NCBI GenBank assembly: GCA_964353405.1
Contig: CAYGWJ010000082.1
Coordinates: 1 to 24,933, forward strand
DNA: 24,933 nt
Source of the DNA: JBGLNJ01 sp964353405
Lineage (GTDB): Bacteria; Chloroflexota; Anaerolineae; Fen-1058
Reading direction: 5' to 3'
A program made the position numbers and the translations under genes. Numbering within the stretch: position 1 is the stretch's first letter; every line of letters starts with the position of its first letter. Under the pieces are notes generated by a model, which was not told where the DNA came from, ran no database searches, and saw only the letters and a list, made by a program, of their open reading frames with translations. Shown in pieces: positions 16,568-24,224 of the stretch.

Positions 16568-19120
16568 TTAGGGCAGTATCTCGAACGAATCCTTCAGGCG
16601 AATATCTTCCGACGAAGCGCCGAGCATCACCGGAATGGTTCCAGGCTCGATCGTCCACGCGCCCTGGTCATAGTACGCCAGCTCGCGGGCGGCCAGGGTG
16701 AACCTGACCGTCTTGGCCTCGCCCGGTTGAAGCGTGATACGCGCAAAGCCCTTCAGGTCTTGGATCGGTCGAGCCACCTTCGAGTCGGGATAGCTCACAT
16801 AGAGCTGCACCACCTCATCGCCCGCGCGTTGCCCGACGTTCCTGACCTCGACGCTGACGCTCACCTGTCCCGATGAATCCGTCTGCTTCGGCTCAATTTG
16901 CAGATGGGCATACTCGAAGTGTGTGTAGCTCAGGCCGTGGCCAAACGGATAAAGCGGTCGCTCGGTCATGAAGCGATACGTGCGACGGGCCATGTCGTAA
17001 TCGGTGAAGGGCGGCAACTGATCCACCGATTTGTAGAACGTAACCGGCAAGCGACCCCCCGGATTGTAATCACCAAACAACACATCGGCAATCGCCGCGC
17101 CGCCTTCTTCGCCCGGATACCACGCTTCGACGATGGCAGGCACATTCTCATTCGCCCAATTGACTGCGACCGCGCTGCCGTTCAACAGCACCAGCACCAT
17201 CGGCTTGCCCAGCGCATGAATCTGCTCGAGCAGCTCTTCTTGCGAGCGCGGCAAGGCGATGTCGGTGCGGTCGCCGCCCGCAAAGCCTTCCACGTTGACC
17301 TTCATTTCTTCACCTTCCAGTGAAGGCGAAAGACCCATCACCATCACCACCACGTCCGCCGCTTGCGCGGCCTCGAGCGCCTGTGTTGCAGCCTCGTGCG
17401 CAGGAACTGACCACAGCAATTGCACCTGCGGGTCACGGCCATCGTTGACCAGGTCGAGCTGAAGGTAGTACAGACGACCCGCTTCCAGCGCAATGTCGCC
17501 GGTTTGGGTAAAGGCGTGATGCTCGTCCCTCTTGAAGGGCAAGACTTGCCGACCATCCAGGCACAGGCGATAACCGCTGCACCCCTTGACGGCGAGGGTA
17601 TGCGTGCCACTCACAGGTGCGACGAGCGAGCCTATCCAGCGGACCGAGAATCGGTCAGTGGGAAGGCCGCCCAGCGGCGAAGCATGCTGCCATAGGAAAT
17701 CAACGCAGGGATCAACTCGCACGAGCGCGGGTTCGCCTTCCCAGGCAGGATTGGCATAGTACGCGGCGGTCAGCCCACGCTGGCCCTGATCAGCGCTGGA
17801 TGGACGCAGATATTCCGGCGAGATGACGCGGAGCATCGGCACACCGGGGGCGATGTCACAACCGCGCGCAGCATACACCGTCGTTGACGGCGAGACCTTC
17901 TTGCGGATGCCGTCCAGCGGCGTGACGGCTTTCGACGGCGTGCCGTTATAATTGCCGAGCAACACTGCAAGATCGTCGGCATTCGGACCCACGACGGCAA
18001 TGGACTTGAGCTCTCGGCTCAAAGGCAAGACACCCTGGCTATTCTTGAGCAGCACGATGGACTCGTGCGCGGCCCGCAGCGCTAACGTGCGATGCTCCGG
18101 TGAATCGTTGGCCTCGAATGGAATCTGGGTGTACGGCACGTGCTCGGGTGGATCGAACATCCCCAGACGGAATCGTGCGGTGAAAAGCCGCTGGATGGAC
18201 TGGTCAATCGTCGCCTCGTCCACCAGATGCTGTTCGACCGCTTCGAGCAGCGCGCCGTAAGCACAGCCGCATTCCAGATCACAGCCTGCTTTCACTGCGA
18301 GGGTCGCAGCTTCGGCGGGTGTCTTGGCGACGTTGTGCCCCGAAAAGAAATCGTTGATAGCCCGGCAATCGGAAACCACATAGCCTTGAAAGCCCCATTC
18401 TTTGCGTAAAATCTTGTCAAGTAGCGTCGGGCTGCCACAGCAAGGCTCGCCGTTCGTTCGGTTGTATGCACCCATCACCGAATAAGCCTTGGCCTGGTTG
18501 ACACACGCTTCAAACGCGGGCAGGTAGGTCTCGCGCAGGTCGCGCTCGCTCACGCGCGCGTCAAAGTGGTGACGATCAGGCTCCGGCCCGCTGTGAACGG
18601 CATAGTGTTTGGGCGTTGCCACGAGTTTGAGATAGCGCGAGTCGTCTCCCTGCAAACCTGTGACAAACTCGACGCCCATACGCGAGGTGAGGTACGGATC
18701 TTCACCGTAGGTCTCTTGACCGCGTCCCCAACGTGGGTCACGAAAGATGTTGATGTTGGGCGACCAAAACGTGAGACCCGTGTAAATGTCCCGGATGCCG
18801 CGCCGGACAAACTCGTGATGCTTGGCGCGCGCCTCGTCCGAGATGACCGTGGCGACCTGGCGCATCAACTCGGTGTTCCACGTCGCGGCCAGGCCAATCG
18901 CCTGCGGGAAAACCGTGGCGATGCCCGCCCGCGCCACGCCATGCAAGCACTCGTTCCACCAGTTGTACCGGGGGATACCCAGCCGCTCGACGGCCGCGGC
19001 GGGATGCACCATCTGCGAGATTTTTTCTTTCAGCGTCATGCGCGAGACGAGGTCGTTCACGCGCACGTCAATCGGCAGCGCCGGATCCTGAAAGGGAAAA
19101 TATTCGGTGTCTGTAGCCAT
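16568..19120 (-). CDS. family 3 glycoside hydrolase (beta-glucosidase/xylosidase type) with PA14 insert
   Basis: An 850-residue GH3 enzyme on the minus strand. The N-terminal TIM barrel shows WWNECLHGVAR, FPQAIGLAATW, NIFRDPRWGRGQETYGEDP, KHYAVHSGPEP and the nucleophile motif VVSDCRAI with Asp251. The alpha/beta sandwich follows (VLLKNSQGVLPL, VAVVGPNADD) and is interrupted by a PA14 carbohydrate-binding domain at about 440-575. A fibronectin-III-like domain closes the protein (FGHGLSYTHFEY, then RNVGQRAGDEVVQLY). The barrel motifs resemble plant-type xylosidase/arabinosidase GH3 enzymes as well as beta-glucosidases. There is no signal peptide, so it likely acts on imported oligosaccharides. 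GGAG lies 8 nt before the start. It is transcribed divergently from mutS. Confidence 0.93.
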   Translation of the reverse strand: MATDTEYFPFQDPALPIDVRVNDLVSRMTLKEKISQMVHPAAAVERLGIPRYNWWNECLHGVARAGIATVFPQAIGLAATWNTELMRQVATVISDEARAKHHEFVRRGIRDIYTGLTFWSPNINIFRDPRWGRGQETYGEDPYLTSRMGVEFVTGLQGDDSRYLKLVATPKHYAVHSGPEPDRHHFDARVSERDLRETYLPAFEACVNQAKAYSVMGAYNRTNGEPCCGSPTLLDKILRKEWGFQGYVVSDCRAINDFFSGHNVAKTPAEAATLAVKAGCDLECGCAYGALLEAVEQHLVDEATIDQSIQRLFTARFRLGMFDPPEHVPYTQIPFEANDSPEHRTLALRAAHESIVLLKNSQGVLPLSRELKSIAVVGPNADDLAVLLGNYNGTPSKAVTPLDGIRKKVSPSTTVYAARGCDIAPGVPMLRVISPEYLRPSSADQGQRGLTAAYYANPAWEGEPALVRVDPCVDFLWQHASPLGGLPTDRFSVRWIGSLVAPVSGTHTLAVKGCSGYRLCLDGRQVLPFKRDEHHAFTQTGDIALEAGRLYYLQLDLVNDGRDPQVQLLWSVPAHEAATQALEAAQAADVVVMVMGLSPSLEGEEMKVNVEGFAGGDRTDIALPRSQEELLEQIHALGKPMVLVLLNGSAVAVNWANENVPAIVEAWYPGEEGGAAIADVLFGDYNPGGRLPVTFYKSVDQLPPFTDYDMARRTYRFMTERPLYPFGHGLSYTHFEYAHLQIEPKQTDSSGQVSVSVEVRNVGQRAGDEVVQLYVSYPDSKVARPIQDLKGFARITLQPGEAKTVRFTLAARELAYYDQGAWTIEPGTIPVMLGASSEDIRLKDSFEILP

Positions 19121-19152
19121 GCTCTGGTCTCCGATCTCGAGGCGATGCGGCT

Positions 19153-19181
19153 ACTTTACCGCATGTCCATCGGCAAGTCAA
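19153..19181 (-). promoter_or_regulatory. sigma70-type promoter for the GH3 gene
   Basis: Read on the minus strand, TTGACT (complement of 19176-19181) and TAAAGT (complement of 19153-19158) are separated by 17 bases. The expected start is near 19146, about 25 nt before the GH3 ATG. Confidence 0.55.
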
Positions 19182-19197
19182 ACCGCGCTTGACTTGC
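19173..19197. promoter_or_regulatory. perfect 9-bp palindrome joining the two -35 boxes
   Basis: gcaagtcaa (19173-19181) and ttgacttgc (19189-19197) are perfect inverted copies around a 7-nt spacer. Each arm contains the -35 box of one divergent promoter. It could be an operator bound by a dimeric regulator that controls both genes, or a by-product of two back-to-back TTGACT boxes. Confidence 0.5.
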
Positions 19198-19217
19198 AGC
19201 AGGGGATAGAGGATAAT
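19189..19217 (+). promoter_or_regulatory. sigma70-type promoter for mutS
   Basis: TTGACT at 19189-19194 and GATAAT at 19212-19217 are separated by 17 bases, five of six consensus matches each. Transcription would begin near 19224, 28 nt before the mutS ATG. Confidence 0.65.
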
Positions 19218-19251
19218 CACGTCAAATCCTGAATCCGAAATCAAGCATCCC

Positions 19252-21852
19252 ATGACCGAAGACGTAACTCCCATCCGCAAGCAGTACCTCGATCTCAAGC
19301 GCCAGTACGCGGACACGATCCTGCTATTCCGCCTCGGCGACTTTTACGAGACGTTCGACGCGGACGCAGAACTGGTGGCACGCGAGCTGGACATTGTGTT
19401 GACCAGCCGCCCAATCGGCAAGGGTCAGCGCGTACCCCTGGCGGGAGTACCGCATCACGCGGTCGAATCGTACGTGGCGCGATTGATCGAGAAGGGTTAT
19501 CGCGTTGCCATCGCCGAGCAGATGGCCGACCCGGCCACGGTCAAGGGCATCGTCCCGCGCGAGGTGATCCGGGTCGTCACGCCGGGGACTGTGGTCGAAG
19601 CGGCGCTGCTGGACGACAAGCGGCCCAATTACCTGGCCGCATGGATTGAAGACGATGGCCGCGTGGGATTGGCTCATGCCGACGTGACGACCGGCGAGTT
19701 TGCCGTCACGCAGTTCGCGGCCGATGCGCCTGACGCGGCGCGGCACGAACTTGTCCGCCTGGCTCCGCGCGAGTGCCTCGTCCCCGATGCGGCGCAGCTG
19801 GATGCGCCGCCTGCGAATACGCATATCACCTCCCTGCCCGCCTGGAAGTTTGAGTATGGTAATGCGCGGCAGGCGCTCCTCGATCACTTTTCAGTCGGGA
19901 CGCTGGCGGGCTTTGGGTGCGAGGGACAGACGCTGGCGATTCGCGCGGCGGGCGCGATCATCCAGTACCTGCGCGAGACACACGCGGCCGGGCAAGGGCT
20001 GACGCAAATCACCGGGTTGACGACGTACACCACGTCGGCGTTCATGACGCTGGACGCGGCCACGCGGCGCAATTTGGAAATCACCGAGACGATTCGCGGC
20101 ACACTGCGCGCGGCGCAAGGCTCGCTGCTGGGCGTGCTCGATGCGACGCGCACGCCCATGGGCGCAAGGCTGTTGCGCGCGTGGTTGAGCCAGCCGCTGC
20201 TCGACCGCGCCAAGATCGAAACCCGGTTGGAGCGCGTGGCAGCTTTCGCGCAAGACACACTTGCCCGCGAATCGGCGGCGGCTGCGCTGCAAGCCATGCC
20301 CGACCTGGAACGCCAGACGACGCGCGTGATGGCCGGCAATGCCACGCCCCGCGATGTGCTGGCGATTCGCCGCGCACTCGAAACCGTGCCCGAATTGCGG
20401 CAAGCTCTGGCAAGTGCACCGGGTGGACAAGAGGCGCTCTCGCTGTCCGCGCTTCTTTCCGAACTCGACCCGTGCCATGCTGTGTCTGCACTCATCGTCC
20501 AGGCCATCAACGACGACGCGCCAGCTTTGCTCAGCGGCGGCGGAGTGATTCGCCCCGGATTTTCTGCCGAGCTAGACGGCATCCTCATCGCTTCACGCGA
20601 TGCCAAGACCTGGGTAGCCAATCTGGAAAAGACCGAGCGCGAGCGTACCGGCATCAAGTCGCTCAAGGTGGGCTACAACAAGGTCTTTGGCTATTACCTT
20701 GAAGTCACACACTCGAACACGCAGGCCGTACCCGACGATTACATCCGCAAGCAGACGCTCGTTAACGCCGAGCGGTACATCACGCCGCAGTTGAAGGAAT
20801 ACGAAGCCCTCATCCTCAACGCCGAGGAGCGCATCGCTGAAGTGGAAAAGCGGCTGTTCACCGAGGTGTGCCAGCAAGTTGCCGCGCGCGCGAGCGCCTT
20901 GTGGAAAACCGCACGCGCCATCGCGCAGATTGACGTCGCCGTAGCGCTGGCGCAGGTCGCCGTCAGCCAGCGCTACGTGCGTCCCCGGATGACCGATGCT
21001 GACGAATTGCACATCGTCGGCGGGCGGCATCCCGTCGTCGAGCAGACGCTTTCGGACGTGGCGTTTGTCCCGAACGATTTGCGCTTTGACCCCAGCGAGC
21101 GCATCCTCGTCATCACCGGCCCCAACATGAGCGGCAAATCTACGTTCTTACGCCAGGCCGCGCTCATCGTGCTGATGGCGCAGATTGGCTCGTTCGTTCC
21201 AGCCGAGTCCGCCACGCTCGGGATCGTGGATCGCATCTTTACACGCATCGGCGCACAAGACGAAATCGCAGCCGGGCAATCCACCTTCATGGTCGAGATG
21301 GTAGAGACGGCCAACATCCTGCACCACGCCACCCACCGCAGCCTCATCGTGCTGGACGAGATCGGGCGTGGCACGTCCACCTACGACGGGCTTTCGATCG
21401 CGTGGGCGGTGATCGAGTACGTTCACAATCATCCGCGTCTGCGAGCCAAGACGCTGTTCGCTACGCATTACCACGAGCTGGTCGAGCTGGCGTCGAGCTT
21501 GCCGCACGTCCGTAACTATAACGTGGCCGTGGCCGAAGAAGGTGATCGTGTCGTGTTCCTGCACAAGATCGTCCCCGGCGGCGCAGATCGTTCCTATGGC
21601 ATCCACGTGGCGCAGTTGGCGGGCTTGCCCAAGCCCGTCATCCGGCGCGCGCAGGAATTGCTCAGCCAGTTGGAAAGTGGCGAGCGTGTGCAAGCGCCCC
21701 GGGCGAAGAAGGAAGAATCGCCCCAGCTTTCACTCTTTATCGAGCGCGACCCGGTGCTCGATGCGCTCAAAGCCATGGACGTGAACAGCCTCAGCCCGCT
21801 GGAGGCGCTGACAAAGTTGTACGAATTGCAAAAACTGGCAAAGGGTGAATGA
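19252..21852 (+). CDS. mutS: DNA mismatch repair protein MutS
   Basis: An 866-residue MutS, the usual size. It recognises mispaired bases and small loops and, with MutL, starts strand excision. Domain I begins with the mismatch-stacking motif DFYETF (Phe31, Glu33), which assigns it to MutS1 and not the MutS2 branch. The connector, lever (about 260-540) and clamp domains follow. The ATPase carries Walker A GPNMSGKST (623-631, Lys629), the DEIGRGTSTYDGLS Walker B/signature stretch and FATHYHEL. The C-terminus (LSLFIERDPVLDALKAMDVN, then SPLEALTKLYELQKLAKGE) is the standard dimer/tetramer tail. ATG 19252 is 28 nt after the expected transcription start. No mutL follows; a toxin-antitoxin pair lies downstream. 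Confidence 0.98.
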   Translation: MTEDVTPIRKQYLDLKRQYADTILLFRLGDFYETFDADAELVARELDIVLTSRPIGKGQRVPLAGVPHHAVESYVARLIEKGYRVAIAEQMADPATVKGIVPREVIRVVTPGTVVEAALLDDKRPNYLAAWIEDDGRVGLAHADVTTGEFAVTQFAADAPDAARHELVRLAPRECLVPDAAQLDAPPANTHITSLPAWKFEYGNARQALLDHFSVGTLAGFGCEGQTLAIRAAGAIIQYLRETHAAGQGLTQITGLTTYTTSAFMTLDAATRRNLEITETIRGTLRAAQGSLLGVLDATRTPMGARLLRAWLSQPLLDRAKIETRLERVAAFAQDTLARESAAAALQAMPDLERQTTRVMAGNATPRDVLAIRRALETVPELRQALASAPGGQEALSLSALLSELDPCHAVSALIVQAINDDAPALLSGGGVIRPGFSAELDGILIASRDAKTWVANLEKTERERTGIKSLKVGYNKVFGYYLEVTHSNTQAVPDDYIRKQTLVNAERYITPQLKEYEALILNAEERIAEVEKRLFTEVCQQVAARASALWKTARAIAQIDVAVALAQVAVSQRYVRPRMTDADELHIVGGRHPVVEQTLSDVAFVPNDLRFDPSERILVITGPNMSGKSTFLRQAALIVLMAQIGSFVPAESATLGIVDRIFTRIGAQDEIAAGQSTFMVEMVETANILHHATHRSLIVLDEIGRGTSTYDGLSIAWAVIEYVHNHPRLRAKTLFATHYHELVELASSLPHVRNYNVAVAEEGDRVVFLHKIVPGGADRSYGIHVAQLAGLPKPVIRRAQELLSQLESGERVQAPRAKKEESPQLSLFIERDPVLDALKAMDVNSLSPLEALTKLYELQKLAKGE

Positions 21853-21866
21853 GGGCAATCGCTGAA

Positions 21867-21908
21867 TTGACAGGAGGCAAGTGGTGATGTATCATAGTTA
21901 CATCACCA
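21867..21908 (+). promoter_or_regulatory. promoter and palindromic operator of the toxin-antitoxin pair
   Basis: TTGACA (21867-21872) and TATCAT (21890-21895) are 17 bases apart. A perfect 10-bp inverted repeat, tggtgatgta (21882-21891) and tacatcacca (21899-21908) with a 7-nt spacer, covers the -10 box. This is the expected layout for autoregulation by a ribbon-helix-helix antitoxin, alone or with its toxin. The expected transcript starts near 21902. Confidence 0.75.
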
Positions 21909-21925
21909 AGTATAGGAGTTACGCC

Positions 21926-22243
21926 GTGAGCACGAACATGCACCGTTTGCAGATTTCGCTCCCTGACGCGCAGGTGCATTTTTTGCGGGAACGCGCGCGA
22001 GAGTCCAAAAAGAGCGTTGCCGGCGTCATTCGAGAGTTGATCGAGCACGAGGCGCGCGCCAGTGAAAGGCCGATCACCGACGATCCTATCTGGGAAATCG
22101 TGGGGATAGGTCGCGGCGGCCAAGCCATCAGGGAAGTGGACGACGTCGCTTACCAGGCAGATTGGTATGCGCGGCCGCCACAGACGGGACGCGCAGCCGC
22201 CGTAGCCAGGAGCGCTCGCCGTCGGCGCAAGGCGGCGCCATGA
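21926..22243 (+). CDS. vapB: ribbon-helix-helix antitoxin (VapB-type)
   Basis: A 105-residue antitoxin. Residues 5-40 form a CopG-like ribbon-helix-helix DNA-binding unit (MHRLQISLPDAQVHFLRERA, then RESKKSVAGVIRELIEHEA), with the strand LQISLP pairing across the dimer. The following DDPIWEIVGIGRGG stretch is typical of this family's toxin-binding tail, and the end is arginine-rich. I choose GTG 21926, preceded by AGGAG (21914-21918), because upstream candidates (21881-21887) fall before the expected transcript start and inside the operator. The stop overlaps the toxin ATG (ATGA), so the two are translationally coupled. It should neutralise the toxin and repress the promoter over the 21882-21908 palindrome. 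Confidence 0.8.
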   Translation: MSTNMHRLQISLPDAQVHFLRERARESKKSVAGVIRELIEHEARASERPITDDPIWEIVGIGRGGQAIREVDDVAYQADWYARPPQTGRAAAVARSARRRRKAAP

Positions 22244-22647
22244 AGCAGATTCTCTGTGACACCAGCGCATTGGTTGCTCTGGCTGACGCGGACGATCCCT
22301 ATGCAGACCTTGCTCAAGAGTACCTGCGGGAGATAGAGCCGGGCGTTGTGTTCAGCGTGCCCGATACTGTGTTCAGTGAGGCGATGACGACCATCAAGCG
22401 CAGGCTGAACGCGACAGCGGCGGTGAAGGTGGGGCGTCAACTTTGCAAGAGCGTTCGCTTTCGACTGTATCGTTTGACCGACGACGACGAGCGCGCCACG
22501 TGGGACCTCTTTAGCCGTTACACGGACAAAGAATGGAGCTATGTGGATTGCTCATTGCTTGCCCTGGCGCAGCGGCAGAAGGTCGCCGTCGTGTTTTCCT
22601 TTGACGGCCACTTTGAACAGATGCCCGGCGTGACAAGAGCGCCGTAG
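22240..22647 (+). CDS. vapC: PIN-domain toxin ribonuclease (VapC-type)
   Basis: A 135-residue PIN-domain protein. The four acidic metal-binding residues are visible: Asp7 (LCDTSALVALAD), Glu47 (VFSEAMTTI), Asp103 (YVDCSLLALA) and Asp122 (FSFDGHFEQM). VapC toxins are Mg-dependent endoribonucleases, usually cutting initiator tRNA, other tRNAs or rRNA loops; the target here is unknown. The ATG overlaps the antitoxin stop by 4 bases. An in-frame start at 22162 would run inside the antitoxin gene and is rejected. All catalytic acids are present, so the toxin is probably active. Confidence 0.88.
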   Translation: MKQILCDTSALVALADADDPYADLAQEYLREIEPGVVFSVPDTVFSEAMTTIKRRLNATAAVKVGRQLCKSVRFRLYRLTDDDERATWDLFSRYTDKEWSYVDCSLLALAQRQKVAVVFSFDGHFEQMPGVTRAP

Positions 22648-22763
22648 CCCGGTATGAGGTCGTGGTCATCGTGACCGAACGCGGCCCGGCGCAACGCCAT
22701 TGGATCGTCACGGCCTACATTGCCCGCAAATGGGTGGAAGGAAAAGTGGAATGGAAGCGCTGA
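22617..22763 (+). pseudogene. C-terminal remnant of a toxin-like nuclease gene
   Basis: A short open stretch, starting inside the vapC 3' end in another frame, encodes ARYEVVVIVTERGPAQRHWI, then VTAYIARKWVEGKVEWKR and TGA 22761-22763. The hydrophobic strand, the HWIVTAY motif and the basic tail look to me like the C-terminus of phage-barnase-EndoU-colicin/RelE-like (PBECR-type) nuclease toxins. There is no usable start codon and stops lie just upstream (22602-22604 and 22614-22616), so only the end of the gene remains. The assignment is from memory of the motif and moderate at best. It suggests that toxin-type genes have inserted repeatedly at this site. Confidence 0.4.
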
Positions 22764-22804
22764 GGCCGGGTCATCACATCTCCCATCCGGAATCGAGTTC
22801 ACAG

Positions 22805-23476
22805 ATGAAATCACGTACGGTTATCCCCATCGGAACCATTGCGCTCATGGTCGTGCTGGCGCTGGCGCTTTCATCGTGCGCGGTCTTGTCGGCGCAGCCG
22901 TCACAAGGGCCGGGGCTTTCTACTCAACTTTCGCCATTAGCCCCGACCGCCGCAGCTATCGTCCTGCCCTCTCCCCTGCGGACGCCGACGCCTATCGCAG
23001 CCGCCGCGTCATCCCCTCTGCCAACGCCAACGCCAGCTGCCAAGCCGGCAGCCGATTTCAGCCTGCCGCGCGAGAATGGGCAGACGGTTCGCCTGAGCGA
23101 TTTCCGGGAAAAGTCGAGCGTGGTCTTGGTGTTCTATCGAGGGCAAACCTGAGGGCCCTGCCGGGCGCAGCTCGTCGAGCTGCAATCAGCGTATCCACAG
23201 TTCAAGGAGCGCAAAGCCGAAATCCTGGCTGTGGCATTTCAGGATACGGCGCGCGCCCAAACGATGGCTCAACTGATCGGCGCAGGCTTTCCGATCTTGG
23301 CCGACGCCAATCACGCCGTGGCGGATGCCTACGGCGTGTTCAACTTGCTGGGCGACGGCGTGGCAACGCCATCCGTGTTTGTCATTGATCCGGCCGGGCG
23401 CATCGTCTGGTCGTACGTCGGCCAGGACGCGAACGACAGGCCGTCGGCCGGGCAGGTCCTGGACCATCTGCCATAG
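22805..23476 (+). CDS. selenocysteine-containing lipoprotein peroxiredoxin/thioredoxin-like protein (in-frame TGA)
   Basis: A 223-residue redoxin if TGA 23150-23152 is read as selenocysteine. Residues 1-25 are a lipoprotein signal (MKSRTVIPIGTIALMVVLAL, then ALSSC with lipid-anchor Cys25). A Pro/Thr/Ala-rich linker runs to about 84. The AhpC/TSA-type redoxin domain then follows: DFSLPRENGQTVRLSDF, VVLVFYRGQT, TGA (residue 116), GPCRAQLVELQ, ILADANHAVADAYGVF and cis-Pro ATPSVFVID. The TGA falls exactly where the peroxidatic cysteine belongs, giving U-G-P-C with Cys119. The frame resumes without any shift and the downstream half is fully conserved in character. It should act outside the membrane on peroxides or disulfides. 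The alternatives are a nonsense mutation or a sequencing error. Confidence 0.8.
23150..23152 (+). other. in-frame TGA at the redoxin active site, candidate selenocysteine codon
   Basis: The codon is residue 116, after FYRGQT and before GPC. In the cysteine version this position would read CGPC. There is no other stop in the 223-codon frame. Confidence 0.75.
23167..23183 (+). promoter_or_regulatory. candidate bacterial SECIS hairpin
   Basis: gcagctc (23167-23173) pairs perfectly with gagctgc (23177-23183) around the loop GTC (23174-23176). Counting the T of TGA as 1, the loop G is position 25 and U is 26, close to the G23-U24 of the Escherichia coli fdhF SECIS. A GU in the apical loop is what SelB recognises. 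The stem also encodes QLVEL, so part of the symmetry may be codon-driven. Confidence 0.6.
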
Positions 23477-23520
23477 CCTGCCTGGTAACACAACTTGACC
23501 GCCGGACGAGGAAATGAAAC

Positions 23521-24048
23521 ATGAACCCCATCTTGAAAAAACTTGGCGGCGCCGACCGCCGCTCGACGGGCAGATCGGATGAGGTCGTGGCCGAGGTTCT
23601 GGCCCGCCCCACCCTGTTCGACGCCGTCTTTGAAGGGATGCTGGCCGACGACCCGGTGGTGCGTATGCGTGCGGCGGACGCCGTGGAAAAAATCACCGCG
23701 CAGCACCCGGAATACCTGCGTCCCTACAAAAGCAAGCTCATCGGGCAAGTCGCCAGGATTGACCAGCAAGAAGTGCGCTGGCACGTGGCGCAAATGTTTT
23801 CGCGCCTCGACTTGAGCCGCACCGAGCGTCGCGCGGTCGTGGACCTCCTGGCCGGCTATGTGAGAGACAAGAGCAAAATCGTCAAGACCTTTTCCATGCA
23901 AGCCCTGGCCGACATTGCAGAAAAAGATGCCGACCTGCGGCCCTCCATCGTCGTGCAACTGCAAGAGCTAACCCGCACAGGCAGCCCGGCCATGCAAAGC
24001 CGTGGCCGCAAGCTGCTGGCTAGACTGGCACGCAAGTTTGGCACTTGA
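23521..24048 (+). CDS. HEAT-repeat protein
   Basis: A 175-residue all-helical protein built of about four HEAT-like helical pairs: PTLFDAVFEGMLADDPVVRM, RAADAVEKITAQHPEYLRPY, QQEVRWHVAQMFSRLDL, and KIVKTFSMQALADIAEKDAD. The repeats carry the usual VRMRAADA and VRWHVAQM cores. It has no signal peptide or catalytic motif, so it is probably a cytoplasmic binding scaffold. A purine-rich GAGGAAATG lies just before ATG 23521. It starts 44 bases after the redoxin stop and may share its transcript. Its last codons overlap the -35 box of the next promoter. Partner unknown. Confidence 0.7.
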   Translation: MNPILKKLGGADRRSTGRSDEVVAEVLARPTLFDAVFEGMLADDPVVRMRAADAVEKITAQHPEYLRPYKSKLIGQVARIDQQEVRWHVAQMFSRLDLSRTERRAVVDLLAGYVRDKSKIVKTFSMQALADIAEKDADLRPSIVVQLQELTRTGSPAMQSRGRKLLARLARKFGT

Positions 24049-24072
24049 CTTTTACCTGTCCAAGTGTAAAAT
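24045..24072 (+). promoter_or_regulatory. sigma70-type promoter upstream of hppA
   Basis: TTGACT at 24045-24050 and TAAAAT at 24067-24072 are separated by 16 bases, each five of six consensus matches. Transcription would begin near 24079, leaving a leader of about 146 nt before the hppA ATG. Confidence 0.55.
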
Positions 24073-24160
24073 TGCGCCATCCCGCAGACGAGTTCCTGAA
24101 TCGCCATGCTGCAATCTCTGACCGGATGCGCCATCATGACATCGTAAGCCTTTGAAACCG

Positions 24161-24192
24161 ACGCCCGGCGCGCTTTGGCGCGTGGGCGTTTT
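24161..24192 (+). terminator. terminator-like hairpin in the hppA leader
   Basis: acgccc (24161-24166) pairs with gggcgt (24184-24189), and an inner cgcgc/gcgcg stem forms with one bulge; TTTT closes it at 24189-24192. It lies after the promoter and before the hppA start, so it is either an attenuator, the end of a short RNA of about 110 nt, or the terminator of the HEAT gene. Confidence 0.5.
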
Positions 24193-24224
24193 GCGTTAAT
24201 TTCAAATGAGGAGAGGGAGAAAGC

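Noticed and set aside
22805..23152. Redoxin as an ordinary pseudogene with a nonsense mutation
   Set aside because: The stop is exactly at the catalytic position, the downstream frame is intact and a SECIS-like hairpin follows; kept only as the alternative to be excluded.
24073..24224. Fluoride or other known riboswitch in the hppA leader
   Set aside because: I could not match any conserved riboswitch core; only a terminator-like hairpin is visible.
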